DNA from: a virus
IMG/VR virus record: IMGVR_UViG_3300010371_000097
Span: 1 to 27,639 of that record
Reading direction: 5' to 3' (one strand)
DNA length: 27,639 nucleotides
Shown: in pieces, positions 1 to 7,186 of the stretch
Layout of the letters: every line of letters starts with the position of its first letter
How positions within the stretch are numbered: the first letter of the stretch is position 1
Translations under genes and position numbers: made by a program
Notes under the pieces: generated by a model
Told to the model about the DNA's origin: nothing
The model's input: only the letters and a program-made list of their open reading frames with translations
Database searches by the model: none

Positions 1-111
1 GACTGTGATTCCGCCTTTAACAGCTCTCACAGACTCGGCTCGATACGCAAGCTCTTCGATGAGTCCATGCCAAGCCGTTAGAATATCTGGAAAGCGCCGT
101 TGAATTAGCAT
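1..111 (-). CDS. Partial hypothetical protein (3' end outside window)
   Basis: An open frame reads leftward from an ATG at 111-109 and leaves the window after 37 codons, beginning MLIQRRFPDILTAWHG. The ATG overlaps the end of the preceding gene (105-281), the tight junction seen throughout this operon, which is the main reason to call it real. The visible part looks helical and has no motif I recognise. Function unknown; the missing C-terminus prevents any family call. Confidence 0.5.
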   Translation of the reverse strand, partial: MLIQRRFPDILTAWHGLIEELAYRAESVRAVKGGITV

Positions 112-281
112 TGCTCTCTCCTGCGATCTTCGCACCACTGCCGAAGAGCCTCACTTGTAATCGGACCATGTACGCTATTGGCAAGAGCTATGACATTGAT
201 CAATGCTTCCTTGCCGTTTGAAGCGCAAAAGCGAAGCCATACGCTCTCTTTATCAACCACCACCGATAGATTTTCTCTCAT
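105..281 (-). CDS. Small hypothetical protein, 58 aa
   Basis: This 58-residue frame begins MRENLSVVVDKESVWLRF and ends at TAA (107-105). Its ATG shares one base with the TGA of the upstream dUTPase-like gene (TGATG junction), indicating translational coupling, and its own 3' end overlaps the next ATG at 111. The protein is mixed in charge with three cysteines in no metal-binding spacing. No family is recognised. Support is the coupled gene order rather than any domain. Confidence 0.6.
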   Translation of the reverse strand: MRENLSVVVDKESVWLRFCASNGKEALINVIALANSVHGPITSEALRQWCEDRRREQC

Positions 282-976
282 CAGTAGTTAGTCCTTATCC
301 TGAACTGGTTGACAGCATTTTTGTTGAGATACATCGCTGTCGCTGATTCGGCAGTAAAGCCAGAAGCCTTGCACACATCGACGAACGTCTGAAAATACTC
401 TCGGACGTTCTCCTGATATGCCGCTACGTCCGTCATGATTGCAGTACTCTTCCACGGCTTCAACTTCAAGCGATTGCAGGCTTCGCCAAGTTTTTCAACT
501 GAGCGATAGACAATCGACCGCATCAGCTCTTGTGATTCGACATCGTAGAGATTGAGCGGATTGTTGTCTGAGACCGTGAAGTGATGTTCCAAAGTGACAG
601 GTTCATCAGTTCCAACACTCTCATGGACTCCACTCATAATGCAAAATTCCACAGAGAAGTGGAGGGCATCGATGATTTCCTCCAGAAAGTGAGTCTCATC
701 ATTCTCCGTCATATTCCGCATCAAGCAGACCGTGGCTTCTGTCAGCTCTTCTGTGATGCGCCAAGCGAAACTCTTAAGCTGTAACTGACAGGAGCGGTCG
801 TTGATATCGAGGGCGCCATCGTGATCGCCGAGTTTGCCAGGACGACTGGGAACGAGATAGCCCACATTCTTGGTTTCAATGCTGTGGTACTTATTCATGA
901 GCGAGCGCTGATGATCAAAGATGATCGTGAGCTTATCGCCCTCTGGGATTTCGATGTTGAAGTCGTTCACGTTCAT
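281..976 (-). CDS. Dimeric all-alpha dUTPase-like NTP pyrophosphohydrolase
   Basis: The 231-residue protein resembles the dimeric dUTPase/dCTPase family (dUTPase_2, all-alpha NTP-PPase superfamily), which hydrolyses dUTP to dUMP and pyrophosphate with Mg2+. Visible signatures are an EELTE helix at residues 76-80, EEIIDALHF at 99-107 (the acidic metal-binding helix typical of MazG/dUTPase folds) and YLNKNAVNQFR at 216-226, like the KN..N..R motif near the C-terminus of this family. It lies in a nucleotide-pool cluster with DUF1599-like and MazG-like genes. A GGAG lies about 10 nt upstream of the ATG. Substrate (dUTP, dCTP or a modified nucleotide) cannot be fixed from sequence. Confidence 0.75.
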   Translation of the reverse strand: MNVNDFNIEIPEGDKLTIIFDHQRSLMNKYHSIETKNVGYLVPSRPGKLGDHDGALDINDRSCQLQLKSFAWRITEELTEATVCLMRNMTENDETHFLEEIIDALHFSVEFCIMSGVHESVGTDEPVTLEHHFTVSDNNPLNLYDVESQELMRSIVYRSVEKLGEACNRLKLKPWKSTAIMTDVAAYQENVREYFQTFVDVCKASGFTAESATAMYLNKNAVNQFRIRTNY

Positions 977-1100
977 CGTTCATCTTCTCCTCTATGGCTG
1001 TGATGATTAGTGGTTTAGCGGCTTCGATGATCTCTACGAGATTTTCCCAGAACCGCATACGGTAATGAATTTCTTTATCACGGTCACTGCTTACGCTCAT
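933..1100 (-). CDS. Small hypothetical helical protein, 55 aa
   Basis: The frame starts at the ATG 1100-1098, in an ATGA overlap with the stop of the zinc-ribbon gene to its right. It reads MSVSSDRDKEIHYRMRFWEN at its start and ends within the first 44 bases of the dUTPase-like gene, in another frame. Charged and helical, no cysteines, no recognised domain. The coupled start supports it; the deep 3' overlap with the next gene is the reason for moderate confidence. Its frame carries the GAGGAG that serves as ribosome site for the dUTPase-like gene. Confidence 0.5.
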   Translation of the reverse strand: MSVSSDRDKEIHYRMRFWENLVEIIEAAKPLIITAIEEKMNDERERLQHRNPRGR

Positions 1101-1246
1101 AGCTTTCCTTCCAATTCACGAAGATGCCACTCACAAGTACAATGGATATTGAAACATACCCGATGCCGCTTAGACTTCTTTGCTGTAGTGCAATTCTTAC
1201 AATTACCGCTTTTCTTGAACGGCGTGCGAAACTTCAGACGAGGCAT
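1097..1246 (-). CDS. Small zinc-ribbon-like protein, 49 aa
   Basis: Starting at the ATG 1246-1244 (GAAGGG about 7 nt upstream), this frame encodes a basic protein with NCKNC near residue 20 and an HCTC cluster near residue 35. This C-x2-C ... C-x4-H-C-x-C pattern suggests one zinc-binding knuckle. It overlaps the last 44 bases of the DUF1599-like gene and is coupled through ATGA to the next one. An in-frame upstream ATG would extend it by 13 residues, but the chosen start has the better ribosome site. A nucleic-acid-binding role is only an inference. Confidence 0.5.
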   Translation of the reverse strand: MPRLKFRTPFKKSGNCKNCTTAKKSKRHRVCFNIHCTCEWHLRELEGKL

Positions 1247-1739
1247 TGCTATGCCCTTCATACATCCCTTTCCCATCTTCCACAAGAATGATCAGCAGAA
1301 GACAATAGTTAGCGAAGTCGAGAGCCGTATCTTCCACTGATTCGTCTTGTACTTTTGCTTCGCGTCCCGGCTGAGTGAGAGTCTCCATACGAGTGAGCTT
1401 GTCGCCCATACGTGCGATGACTCCATAAACTCCGCGACGACGAAGATTTTTGAGGCCGTCTGTCTCTTCGCCGTAGTCTCGACCTTTCTTATCCTGTATG
1501 TCGAACATCTGATTCAAACAGGCTTCGTAGGCAACTCCCTTACGTGACGAGACAATGAGTACACAACAATGGGCGATGTCTAAAACCACACTGTTAAAAA
1601 GGTGATGGGTCTGATCACTCTGAGCTTCAAGAATAGACAGCTTTCGAGCCGCTCTTTGCAGAGGTGTTTCGTTGGATAGTTTAAGCAGTTCGCCTAGTAA
1701 CTGCCGAAAGCGAACCGCCCGCTGAGTGAGTGTAATCAT
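1203..1739 (-). CDS. DUF1599-like nucleotide-modification-associated protein
   Basis: This 178-residue protein matches the pattern of the DUF1599 / nucleotide modification associated domain 1 family: KGRDYG at residues 85-90, GVIARMGDKLTR at 106-117 and the acidic DESVEDTALDFANY at 132-145. The spacing of the acidic helices is MazG-like, so a nucleotide pyrophosphohydrolase or nucleotide-sensing role is likely, but no substrate is known to me. Its start (1739) abuts the stop of the MazG-like gene, and the next gene overlaps its 3' end. It sits among three all-alpha NTP-PPase-like genes. Confidence 0.7.
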   Translation of the reverse strand: MITLTQRAVRFRQLLGELLKLSNETPLQRAARKLSILEAQSDQTHHLFNSVVLDIAHCCVLIVSSRKGVAYEACLNQMFDIQDKKGRDYGEETDGLKNLRRRGVYGVIARMGDKLTRMETLTQPGREAKVQDESVEDTALDFANYCLLLIILVEDGKGMYEGHSNASSEVSHAVQEKR

Positions 1740-2036
1740 TTAGTTCTCCTTATTCCATTTGATGAAGCGTTTCAGTTTCCGTTTACGGCGGGATTGTATT
1801 TGAACATCATAGGCAAGACCGTTTGTGACCATGAAGAAATCGATAGCAGCAAGTAAGTCTGCTAACTCTTGCCTCATCCGCCTTCTTAAGTTGCTCCCGT
1901 CCCAGTGTTGAAGAGCGCCATCATTGCCAATGATCTTCCCAGCAACTTGAGAGACTTCACCGCACTCTTCGATGAGCTTTGACAGCCCATTCCACTTGGA
2001 AGAGCCTATTGAGTACTGTCCAGGTAAGTGACTCAT
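1740..2036 (-). CDS. MazG-like nucleotide pyrophosphohydrolase
   Basis: From the ATG at 2036-2034 (ATGA overlap with the stop of the upstream gene) the protein is 98 residues. It contains GLSKLIEECGEVSQVAGK followed by RQELADLLAAIDFF; the EExxE ... ExxD acidic arrangement is the MazG metal-binding signature. MazG-type enzymes hydrolyse NTPs or dNTPs to monophosphates. The C-terminus is strongly basic (SRRKRKLKRF). A longer frame reaching 2084 exists, but the coupled start is preferred. Substrate unknown; possibly cleaning the nucleotide pool or lowering host alarmone. Confidence 0.75.
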   Translation of the reverse strand: MSHLPGQYSIGSSKWNGLSKLIEECGEVSQVAGKIIGNDGALQHWDGSNLRRRMRQELADLLAAIDFFMVTNGLAYDVQIQSRRKRKLKRFIKWNKEN

Positions 2037-2494
2037 GAGACGACCGTGCCTTGAGCAATGCGATCTTCTGTGAGTCGCCTCCATTGCTGTTCGTTGGTTT
2101 CAATGTTGAGATGCATTGACCAAACCATCTCGGCGTAGAGACGTTGAGCCGTCAAGCTAACTTCTTCACTGGGATGATAGTAGCCGATGATCTCAAGGGC
2201 ATGCATTACATGAGAGTACCAGTGCTGCGGGAGATGCCCGAAGTTAGACGGTTTGAAAGGCTGTGGAGGAGTGCTCATGAAGAATGCACCTTCTTCTGCA
2301 TCTACCTCTCTCGGGTCAGCCGGGTTCATAAAACACCAGCGAATGTAAGCGGTAATGCGACGTCCTGGTGAGTAAGCTACTCCCATCTTCGTCCAAGATT
2401 TCGGCTCTTCATCGCAGCCTCTCACAGCTGTTAACAACGTTCCCTGAAATCGGAGTGGAAGCTTTTCCACCCATGGCTGAAGTACGCTAGGCAC
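2033..2494 (-). CDS. Conserved phage protein of unknown function
   Basis: The 153-residue protein has features I associate with a widespread uncharacterised phage family: LPLRFQGTLLTAVRGCD near the N-terminus, FGHLPQHWYSHVMHALEIIG in the middle, then MHLNIET and WRRLTEDR near the end. The conserved His, Trp and Asp residues suggest an enzyme or metal-binding helical fold, but no activity is known to me. It overlaps the gene to the right by 8 bases and the MazG-like gene by ATGA, so it belongs to the same transcription unit. Confidence 0.75.
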   Translation of the reverse strand: MPSVLQPWVEKLPLRFQGTLLTAVRGCDEEPKSWTKMGVAYSPGRRITAYIRWCFMNPADPREVDAEEGAFFMSTPPQPFKPSNFGHLPQHWYSHVMHALEIIGYYHPSEEVSLTAQRLYAEMVWSMHLNIETNEQQWRRLTEDRIAQGTVVS

Positions 2495-2867
2495 TGATCG
2501 CCTCCTTTGCTATCTGCTCTTTATGCTCACAAGCAATGTGTCCGCAGATGGGACAGACAGTGATGCTCTCGATATTGTGGAAATCGACAGTTACTAGTCG
2601 TCTTCCCGTTTTCTCTGCCGCTCTGATTTCTAGTCCCATAAGAGACATGCGCAGAAAATCCAGGGTCCGCTGATAAACTTCATCAGCCTGTTTGTCGTTT
2701 TTGTGTTTGATGTGATCGATTAGAACCCGAATCATCTCCTCTGGGATAGTAGCAGGGTGAACTACTCTGCCACCTTTTCCCCAACGAGTAAAAACTACGT
2801 CTTGATCAGGGCCGGCATCGTAGCTCTGAAGCACATACCGGCTATGCTCATCATCAAGTACCTTCAT
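2487..2867 (-). CDS. Hypothetical protein with C-terminal zinc knuckle
   Basis: The 126-residue protein begins MKVLDDEHSRYVLQSYDAGP and ends with CPICGHIACEHKEQ, a C-x2-C ... C-x-H cluster that could hold one zinc ion. The centre (residues 40-100) is a charged helical region. Its ATG overlaps the SNF2 helicase stop (ATGA), with GGAG just upstream, so the two are co-translated. It may assist the helicase; this is inference from position only. Confidence 0.65.
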   Translation of the reverse strand: MKVLDDEHSRYVLQSYDAGPDQDVVFTRWGKGGRVVHPATIPEEMIRVLIDHIKHKNDKQADEVYQRTLDFLRMSLMGLEIRAAEKTGRRLVTVDFHNIESITVCPICGHIACEHKEQIAKEAISA

Positions 2868-4261
2868 CCCTTCATCTCCTTAACCATGTTCATAACTTCA
2901 TCTGCGATACTGCGCTTCCCTTTAAGGATGCTGTAAATACGTCTATCCAGCGTAGCTTTGCACAGCAACAGATAAAAAAAGCAAGGTAGAGTCTGTCCTG
3001 GACGATGGATACGCTTAATCGCCTGAGCGAAGTTAATAAAGGAGTAGTCTAGGCTATAGAAGATGCAGTAATTAGCAGCCTGCAAATTCAATCCGACTGA
3101 GCCTGTGGCGATCTGGCATATCATTGCTCCGCCATCCTGAGTGAACATTGACTGGGCCAGTTTACGTTCTCCCTCAGTTTTAATTCTGCCGCTGACTTCG
3201 TAGATTGTCCAATCCGGGGCGCACTCTGTCAGTGTCTTTCGAATCTGTTCAATTTCCCACAGAAATCGAGCGAAGATTACAACTCGCTTTGTCCCCTGAT
3301 CCACCAAGTCTTCGCAGATGCCTTTCAATACTTCAAGCTTTGCGCGATGCACTGGGTGATCAATCTCTGTTTCTGTGTCTCGAATAAAGCCGCCAGAAAT
3401 CTGAGAGAGCTTCGTCAGTTTCGCTAGAACAATGGGAGCAGAGATCGTAGTCATTTCATTGACCTCAGCCACAAACTCTTTTTCCATCTGGGCATAGAGT
3501 TTGCGAGCCTTCTCTCCCATCTCTACAGGAACCTCAATGAAATTAGTTTTCGGAAGTGTCAAATAGTCCCCGCTCTTTGCGCTCTTGACATAGGGCTTAA
3601 TAAGTCGAGCGACTTTAGGCAGATCACGAAACTTCTTAAACTCGAATCCGCCGAATCCTTTGGCACACCCGTAACGATTCTTGAAGTCCGTAAAGTTCTG
3701 TTCCAGCTTATTCTCTACACATAGGTCGGGAACAAGAAATTTGAATTGACTCCAGAGATCAAACGGGCGATTTCCTATGGGAGTTCCGCTGAGACAGATA
3801 GCATATCGACAGATAGCTCCAAGTCGATGAGCGATCTTCGATTGTCGAGCATGTGGGTTTTTAATTTTGTGGGACTCATCGAGTATGACTACATCAGGCG
3901 CCCATTCCATCAACTCTTGAATCACTCTTTTAGCATAGTCATAGTTCGTGATGACTACGGAAGAGCGTTTCCATCTATCTTTGTGAGAGCCAGGGCGGAG
4001 AACTGTATAACCCATGTCGATGAGTTTATCCGGCCAGTTTTTTTCAATCTCATCTTCCCAAACGGGAATAACATTGAGAGGGCAGAGAATCAGCGAGCGA
4101 GCCACTTTGTGAAAGTAATGCAAGACGCCTACAAAGTCCAATGCGATCTTCGTCTTACCCAGACCCATGTCCAGTGCGAAGTAATAACGCTTACGTTTGT
4201 AGGCGTCTATGCAGCCCCTTCGCTGATAAGGTCGAGGAGTTATCTTGTATGGATATGACAA
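2864..4261 (-). CDS. SNF2-family DEAD/DEAH-box helicase
   Basis: A 465-residue superfamily 2 helicase. Visible motifs in order: Q-like PRPYQRRG near residue 10, Walker A GLGKT at 33-37, Walker B DESH at 128-131, motif III SGTP at 158-161, and near the C-terminus GSVGLNLQAAN and RIHRPGQ (motifs V and VI of the Swi2/Snf2 type). Such proteins use ATP to translocate on duplex DNA; phage versions are thought to act in replication or recombination. The start is TTG at 4261-4259 with GAGGGG six bases upstream. Length is that of a minimal helicase core without accessory domains. Confidence 0.92.
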   Translation of the reverse strand: MSYPYKITPRPYQRRGCIDAYKRKRYYFALDMGLGKTKIALDFVGVLHYFHKVARSLILCPLNVIPVWEDEIEKNWPDKLIDMGYTVLRPGSHKDRWKRSSVVITNYDYAKRVIQELMEWAPDVVILDESHKIKNPHARQSKIAHRLGAICRYAICLSGTPIGNRPFDLWSQFKFLVPDLCVENKLEQNFTDFKNRYGCAKGFGGFEFKKFRDLPKVARLIKPYVKSAKSGDYLTLPKTNFIEVPVEMGEKARKLYAQMEKEFVAEVNEMTTISAPIVLAKLTKLSQISGGFIRDTETEIDHPVHRAKLEVLKGICEDLVDQGTKRVVIFARFLWEIEQIRKTLTECAPDWTIYEVSGRIKTEGERKLAQSMFTQDGGAMICQIATGSVGLNLQAANYCIFYSLDYSFINFAQAIKRIHRPGQTLPCFFYLLLCKATLDRRIYSILKGKRSIADEVMNMVKEMKG

Positions 4262-4270
4262 GAGTCCCCT

Positions 4271-4447
4271 CTAGTAAAAATCGAATTCTCTTTTGTTGCC
4301 CCTAACATACGGCCCTTTTATGCGAATGATTTCTTCTACGTCCTCAAGTTCTTCCTCCTTGAGGCGAAGCTGCTCTTGCAGCTCTTTAATTTCTCGCTGG
4401 ATTTTTTGTCGCCGCAGCGTCAACCGAGTTCTCAGTGAGCGCGGCAC
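4271..4447 (-). CDS. Small coiled-coil protein, 58 aa
   Basis: A frame ending at TAG (4273-4271), directly before the helicase ribosome site, can start at GTG 4447 or an internal TTG. Its centre is heptad-rich and charged (QREIKELQEQLRLKEEELED), a strong two-stranded coiled-coil signature, followed by a basic and aromatic tail. It overlaps the 3' end of the gene to its right. Neither start has a strong ribosome site, so the N-terminus is uncertain. It could be a subunit or spacer for the helicase; unproven. Confidence 0.5.
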   Translation of the reverse strand: MPRSLRTRLTLRRQKIQREIKELQEQLRLKEEELEDVEEIIRIKGPYVRGNKREFDFY

Positions 4448-4661
4448 GTGAGTTCCAGTATTCCCATGTAAAGATTAAGCATGAGTCCCCAACTAGCTTA
4501 GCGTGCTTGAGGCACATACGATCAACTGTCATCACTCTGGTCTTTCGGTTGATCAGTACAAATAATCTTCCGGTTCGATTACACGTGATGAGTCTTTCGT
4601 ATGTGCCCCGCTCACGGGTTACGAGGCGCGTATTCGTAACCACTGTGCAATTGCTTTTCAT
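4386..4661 (-). CDS. Hypothetical protein, first gene of leftward operon
   Basis: The 91-residue protein starts at ATG 4661, only about 10 bases from the transcription start predicted from the promoter at 4678-4706. No Shine-Dalgarno is visible, so it would be translated from a leaderless or nearly leaderless message. It is rich in Thr and Arg (LVTRERGTYERL, LINRKTRVMTVDRM) and has cysteines at positions 5, 27, 49 and 60 without classic pairing. The short-leader position suggests a regulator of its own operon, but no helix-turn-helix is visible. Confidence 0.55.
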   Translation of the reverse strand: MKSNCTVVTNTRLVTRERGTYERLITCNRTGRLFVLINRKTRVMTVDRMCLKHAKLVGDSCLIFTWEYWNSRAALTENSVDAAATKNPARN

Positions 4662-4676
4662 CGCTTTGCGTCACTG

Positions 4677-4689
4677 CACAATAATTGTG
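4677..4689. promoter_or_regulatory. Palindromic operator candidate
   Basis: CACAAT-A-ATTGTG is a perfect 6-bp-arm palindrome with a one-base centre. It covers the -10 box of the leftward promoter (4678-4683), the classic place for a repressor dimer to block initiation. The flank resembles part of lacO, which I treat as coincidence. Confidence 0.45.
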
Positions 4690-4706
4690 AGCACAGCAGG
4701 TGTCAA
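4678..4706 (-). promoter_or_regulatory. Sigma-70-type promoter for leftward operon
   Basis: On the minus strand, TTGACA (4706-4701) is followed by a 17-bp spacer and TATTGT (4683-4678). The -35 is consensus and the -10 matches at four of six positions. Initiation is expected near 4671, about ten bases before the ATG at 4661. It would drive the helicase and nucleotide-metabolism operon. Confidence 0.6.
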
Positions 4707-4766
4707 GGTCAGCCTGATAATTTGTTCCAACGGCTTGTGAGTAGCAGTCCTCTGGATCATTAAGTC

Positions 4767-4795
4767 TTGACATGAAGACGCTAAATAACTAATGT
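4767..4795 (+). promoter_or_regulatory. Sigma-70-type promoter for primase-helicase operon
   Basis: TTGACA at 4767-4772, a 17-bp spacer and TAATGT at 4790-4795 lie 45 bases before the primase ATG. The -35 is consensus, the -10 weaker. A short inverted repeat (GTCTT ... AAGAC, 4764-4779) spans the -35 and may be an operator. It faces away from the leftward promoter about 60 bp to its left, giving a compact divergent control region. Confidence 0.5.
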
Positions 4796-4839
4796 GAGTC
4801 TCTCGCGTTTTCACTCTTTCAATCTCGCAAGGGGCATAA

Positions 4840-5376
4840 ATGACACCACTTACACCCTCGAAATTCTTGGAATCTATTTGGCCGCAAAAGCTATTATCAA
4901 ATGAGACCCTTGAGCTGAGACTCATCAATCGATCAGAAAATACCATCCACAGAGAATTCTTCACTTCTGCCAAATCCCTACTAGAAAGAGCTTCAAAAGC
5001 CGAAGGCTGCGACGTGTATTTTGGCGTAGCTACTCGCTTCGGTCGAAGCGGTAAGAAAAGAGACTGCTACCGCGTGCGAACCCTATGGGCCGACATCGAC
5101 GACTGTAGAGTAGAGGATTGCGACTTCGGTGATCTTCTACCAGACTTTATTGTTAACTCAGGTAATGGAGTTCACGCCTACTGGGTGCTAAAAACTCCCT
5201 ACTTAGTACGCGGGAATGATGACAATCAGATTAAGATCGAAGGATCAAATCGCTGGCTTGCTCATCAGTTCAATGGGGATGATAACTGCTGTGATGTTAG
5301 CAGGATTTTGCGTGTCCCAGGTTTCCTCAACATGAAACATGAGAAGCTTAAGCTAGTGAGAGCATTTGCCATCTGA
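4840..5376 (+). CDS. AEP/RepB-type DNA primase domain protein
   Basis: The 178-residue protein carries the archaeo-eukaryotic primase (RepB/PrimPol-like) motif set: WADID at residues 83-87 (catalytic Asp-x-Asp), SGNGVHAYW at 107-115 (active-site His) and SRILRVPGFLN at 154-164. These enzymes make primers, and some extend DNA. It starts at ATG 4840 with AAGGGG six bases upstream. Relatives I recall continue after the last motif into a helicase; here the frame stops at TGA (5374-5376) and a helicase follows in the +1 frame, so the primase and helicase halves are separate but coupled. Confidence 0.85.
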   Translation: MTPLTPSKFLESIWPQKLLSNETLELRLINRSENTIHREFFTSAKSLLERASKAEGCDVYFGVATRFGRSGKKRDCYRVRTLWADIDDCRVEDCDFGDLLPDFIVNSGNGVHAYWVLKTPYLVRGNDDNQIKIEGSNRWLAHQFNGDDNCCDVSRILRVPGFLNMKHEKLKLVRAFAI

Positions 5377-5377
5377 A

Positions 5378-6829
5378 ATGTATACGCTTGATTACTTCAT
5401 TGATAACGGTTATTTTGAACCGAAGCCTGCCGAAGAAGTAGAATTCGAAATGCAAGGCGGGCACAACATTGCTGAGCTTCTTTCTCCGAAGCTGCGCAAA
5501 CGTCTCTCTACGGTAGGCGGCTCTGATTATAACGGAGACTTCTCCAGACAAGACTCCGCAATTATTACTGCTATACTAGCTGCCGGCTATACTCCTGCGG
5601 ATGCCTATATGACGTTCATGGCTTCATTGCGGGGGAAAGACTGCATCGAACGCAAAGCTGGACACGTAGAAGACTACGTAGAACGCACCATTCGAAAAGC
5701 CATTTCTTTCCTCAAGACAGAAGACAAGTCCACTGCTCCTGATCGAGTAAAGATAGATTTCAGCGGAGGGGAGACCACAGAGAGCGCTGAGGGGAAAGAA
5801 GATGGCATTGTCTCTGTTAAAGCGAGTGATGTAGTTGTCGAGAAGACTCATTGGCTTTGGAAGCCCTATATACCACAAGGGAAGATTACTGTACTTGCTG
5901 GTGATCCCGGAATGGGTAAGTCAACGATTGTGAATGATCTTATCTCTCGGATTACTCGCGGGACTTACATGCCGTTTGGCTTACGCACTGTATCGGGTGT
6001 TTGTGCGATTGCTTCAGCTGAGGATGCTGCGAATGATACCATCACTCCGCGTCTTATAGCGGCTGAAGCGAAGCTTGAGAAAGTCCATATCATTCGCAAA
6101 GTCATCATTGCCGAGGAAGAACATTTCCTGACTCTACCCCGAGATGTCAATCGGCTACAGGATTTTGTAACTCACTATGGAGCGCGTCTGCTGATCATTG
6201 ACCCGTTGAGCGCATTCTTAGAACGTGGCACAGACAGTCACAAGGACCAAGACATTCGCTCAGTACTTGCTCCTCTCGAAGCAATGGCTGAGAAGACAAA
6301 GGTAGCTGTGCTGATTGTTGCTCACTTCAATAAGAGGGAAGATGCTTCAATGCTATATCGAGTTGGGGCGTCTATCGGGCTTGTAGGGGCTGCTCGCTCG
6401 GTCCTGGGCGTCGCCAAGACACCGAAAGACGGTACAAGTGTGCTCTTTCATGCAAAATCAAATCTGGACCGAATGGGCAAAGCGATCTCATACGAGACTC
6501 GCAGCAAGAGAGTCACAAAACAAGAGACAAAGCGGGAGTGGAAAGGTGAGGACGTAGTTGAAAGCAGTACGATTCGATGGAGAGCTGAGGTAGACTTCGA
6601 TCCTAACCAACAAACTTTCATGACCGAGAGTCAGGCAGAAAATGAAGCCGAAGGATTCTTACGACAACTTCTGGTTGATGGAGAACTTCCCGCCGATGAG
6701 ATATTCGCTGAAGCCAGAAAAGCGGGAATCCCGAAGGGACAGCTTACGCGGGTGAAGAGTGAGATTGGAGTGGTGCTGAGAAGAAAAGGGCAGAAGTGGT
6801 TTTGGAAGTTACCTTCTGCATCCGACTAG
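5378..6829 (+). CDS. RecA-fold replicative helicase (RepA/AAA_25-like)
   Basis: Counted from a possible TTG start at 5366 the protein has 487 residues; from ATG 5378 it has 483. Regions in order: a short segment continuing the primase fold (YTLDYFIDNGYF), a PriCT-like helical region (60-115), Walker A GDPGMGKST at 179-187, Walker B LLIIDP at 275-280, a conserved His near 320, and a C-terminal winged helix (about 432-484). This fits hexameric RepA-type helicases that unwind DNA at the fork. ATG 5378 lies one base after the primase stop, so reinitiation is likely. The 3' end overlaps a convergent gene. Confidence 0.88.
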   Translation: MYTLDYFIDNGYFEPKPAEEVEFEMQGGHNIAELLSPKLRKRLSTVGGSDYNGDFSRQDSAIITAILAAGYTPADAYMTFMASLRGKDCIERKAGHVEDYVERTIRKAISFLKTEDKSTAPDRVKIDFSGGETTESAEGKEDGIVSVKASDVVVEKTHWLWKPYIPQGKITVLAGDPGMGKSTIVNDLISRITRGTYMPFGLRTVSGVCAIASAEDAANDTITPRLIAAEAKLEKVHIIRKVIIAEEEHFLTLPRDVNRLQDFVTHYGARLLIIDPLSAFLERGTDSHKDQDIRSVLAPLEAMAEKTKVAVLIVAHFNKREDASMLYRVGASIGLVGAARSVLGVAKTPKDGTSVLFHAKSNLDRMGKAISYETRSKRVTKQETKREWKGEDVVESSTIRWRAEVDFDPNQQTFMTESQAENEAEGFLRQLLVDGELPADEIFAEARKAGIPKGQLTRVKSEIGVVLRRKGQKWFWKLPSASD

Positions 6830-6947
6830 CTGCCCTCTCATACATCTGAAAAGCCCTCTGCCGACTGACGCCCAGAGCTTGACCGATCTCTTCGAACGTC
6901 TTTCCTTGCTTGCGCATTTCCAGAATCTTTCTATAGCGTCTGCTCAT
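6744..6947 (-). CDS. Small helix-turn-helix protein (sigma-70 region 4-like)
   Basis: From the ATG at 6947-6945 the 67-residue protein begins MSRRYRKILEMRKQGKTF, followed by EEIGQALGVSRQRAFQMYER, a clear helix-turn-helix of the sigma-70 region 4 type. It probably binds DNA. The last 86 bases overlap the 3' end of the helicase gene on the other strand, so the Ser/Thr-rich tail is constrained by that overlap. No clear ribosome site is visible; upstream in-frame codons would extend the protein but look non-coding. Confidence 0.6.
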   Translation of the reverse strand: MSRRYRKILEMRKQGKTFEEIGQALGVSRQRAFQMYERAASRMQKVTSKTTSALFFSAPLQSHSSPA

Positions 6948-6979
6948 AGTGCAAACGATAGAGTCTGAGCGCTTTTGAG

Positions 6980-7186
6980 TCAAGGCAGAGAAGGGGGAGT
7001 AAGTTCCTTTGAGACATCGCCAATGATAATAAAAGACGTAAGTACACTGCTGAGGCAAAAAGAACATGTGTGATTTGTGAATATTCCTATGCCTTCGCAG
7101 TTAACGCACTGTCGCACTCGGTGACAACTCGAATCGAAGCTCTCCACAGAATACCTGAACTTTCCATCCTTACATTGAACGGCCAT
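6980..7186 (-). CDS. Small zinc-ribbon-like protein
   Basis: The frame contains CVNCEGIGIF followed eight residues later by CSFC, a two-knuckle ribbon resembling the CxxCxGxG repeats of DnaJ. The start is uncertain: ATG 7186 makes it overlap the neighbouring gene by about 100 bases, while GTG 7147 (AGG about six bases upstream) gives a shorter protein starting just before the cysteines. The C-terminus is hydrophobic (SSVLTSFIIIG). The paired CxxC motifs are the main evidence that it is real. Confidence 0.45.
   Translation of the reverse strand: MAVQCKDGKFRYSVESFDSSCHRVRQCVNCEGIGIFTNHTCSFCLSSVLTSFIIIGDVSKELTPPSLP

Noticed and set aside
4684-4698. Similarity of AATTGTGAGCACA to the lac operator
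   Set aside because: Only half of an operator matches; no LacI-type gene is present, so chance resemblance around a palindrome is more likely.
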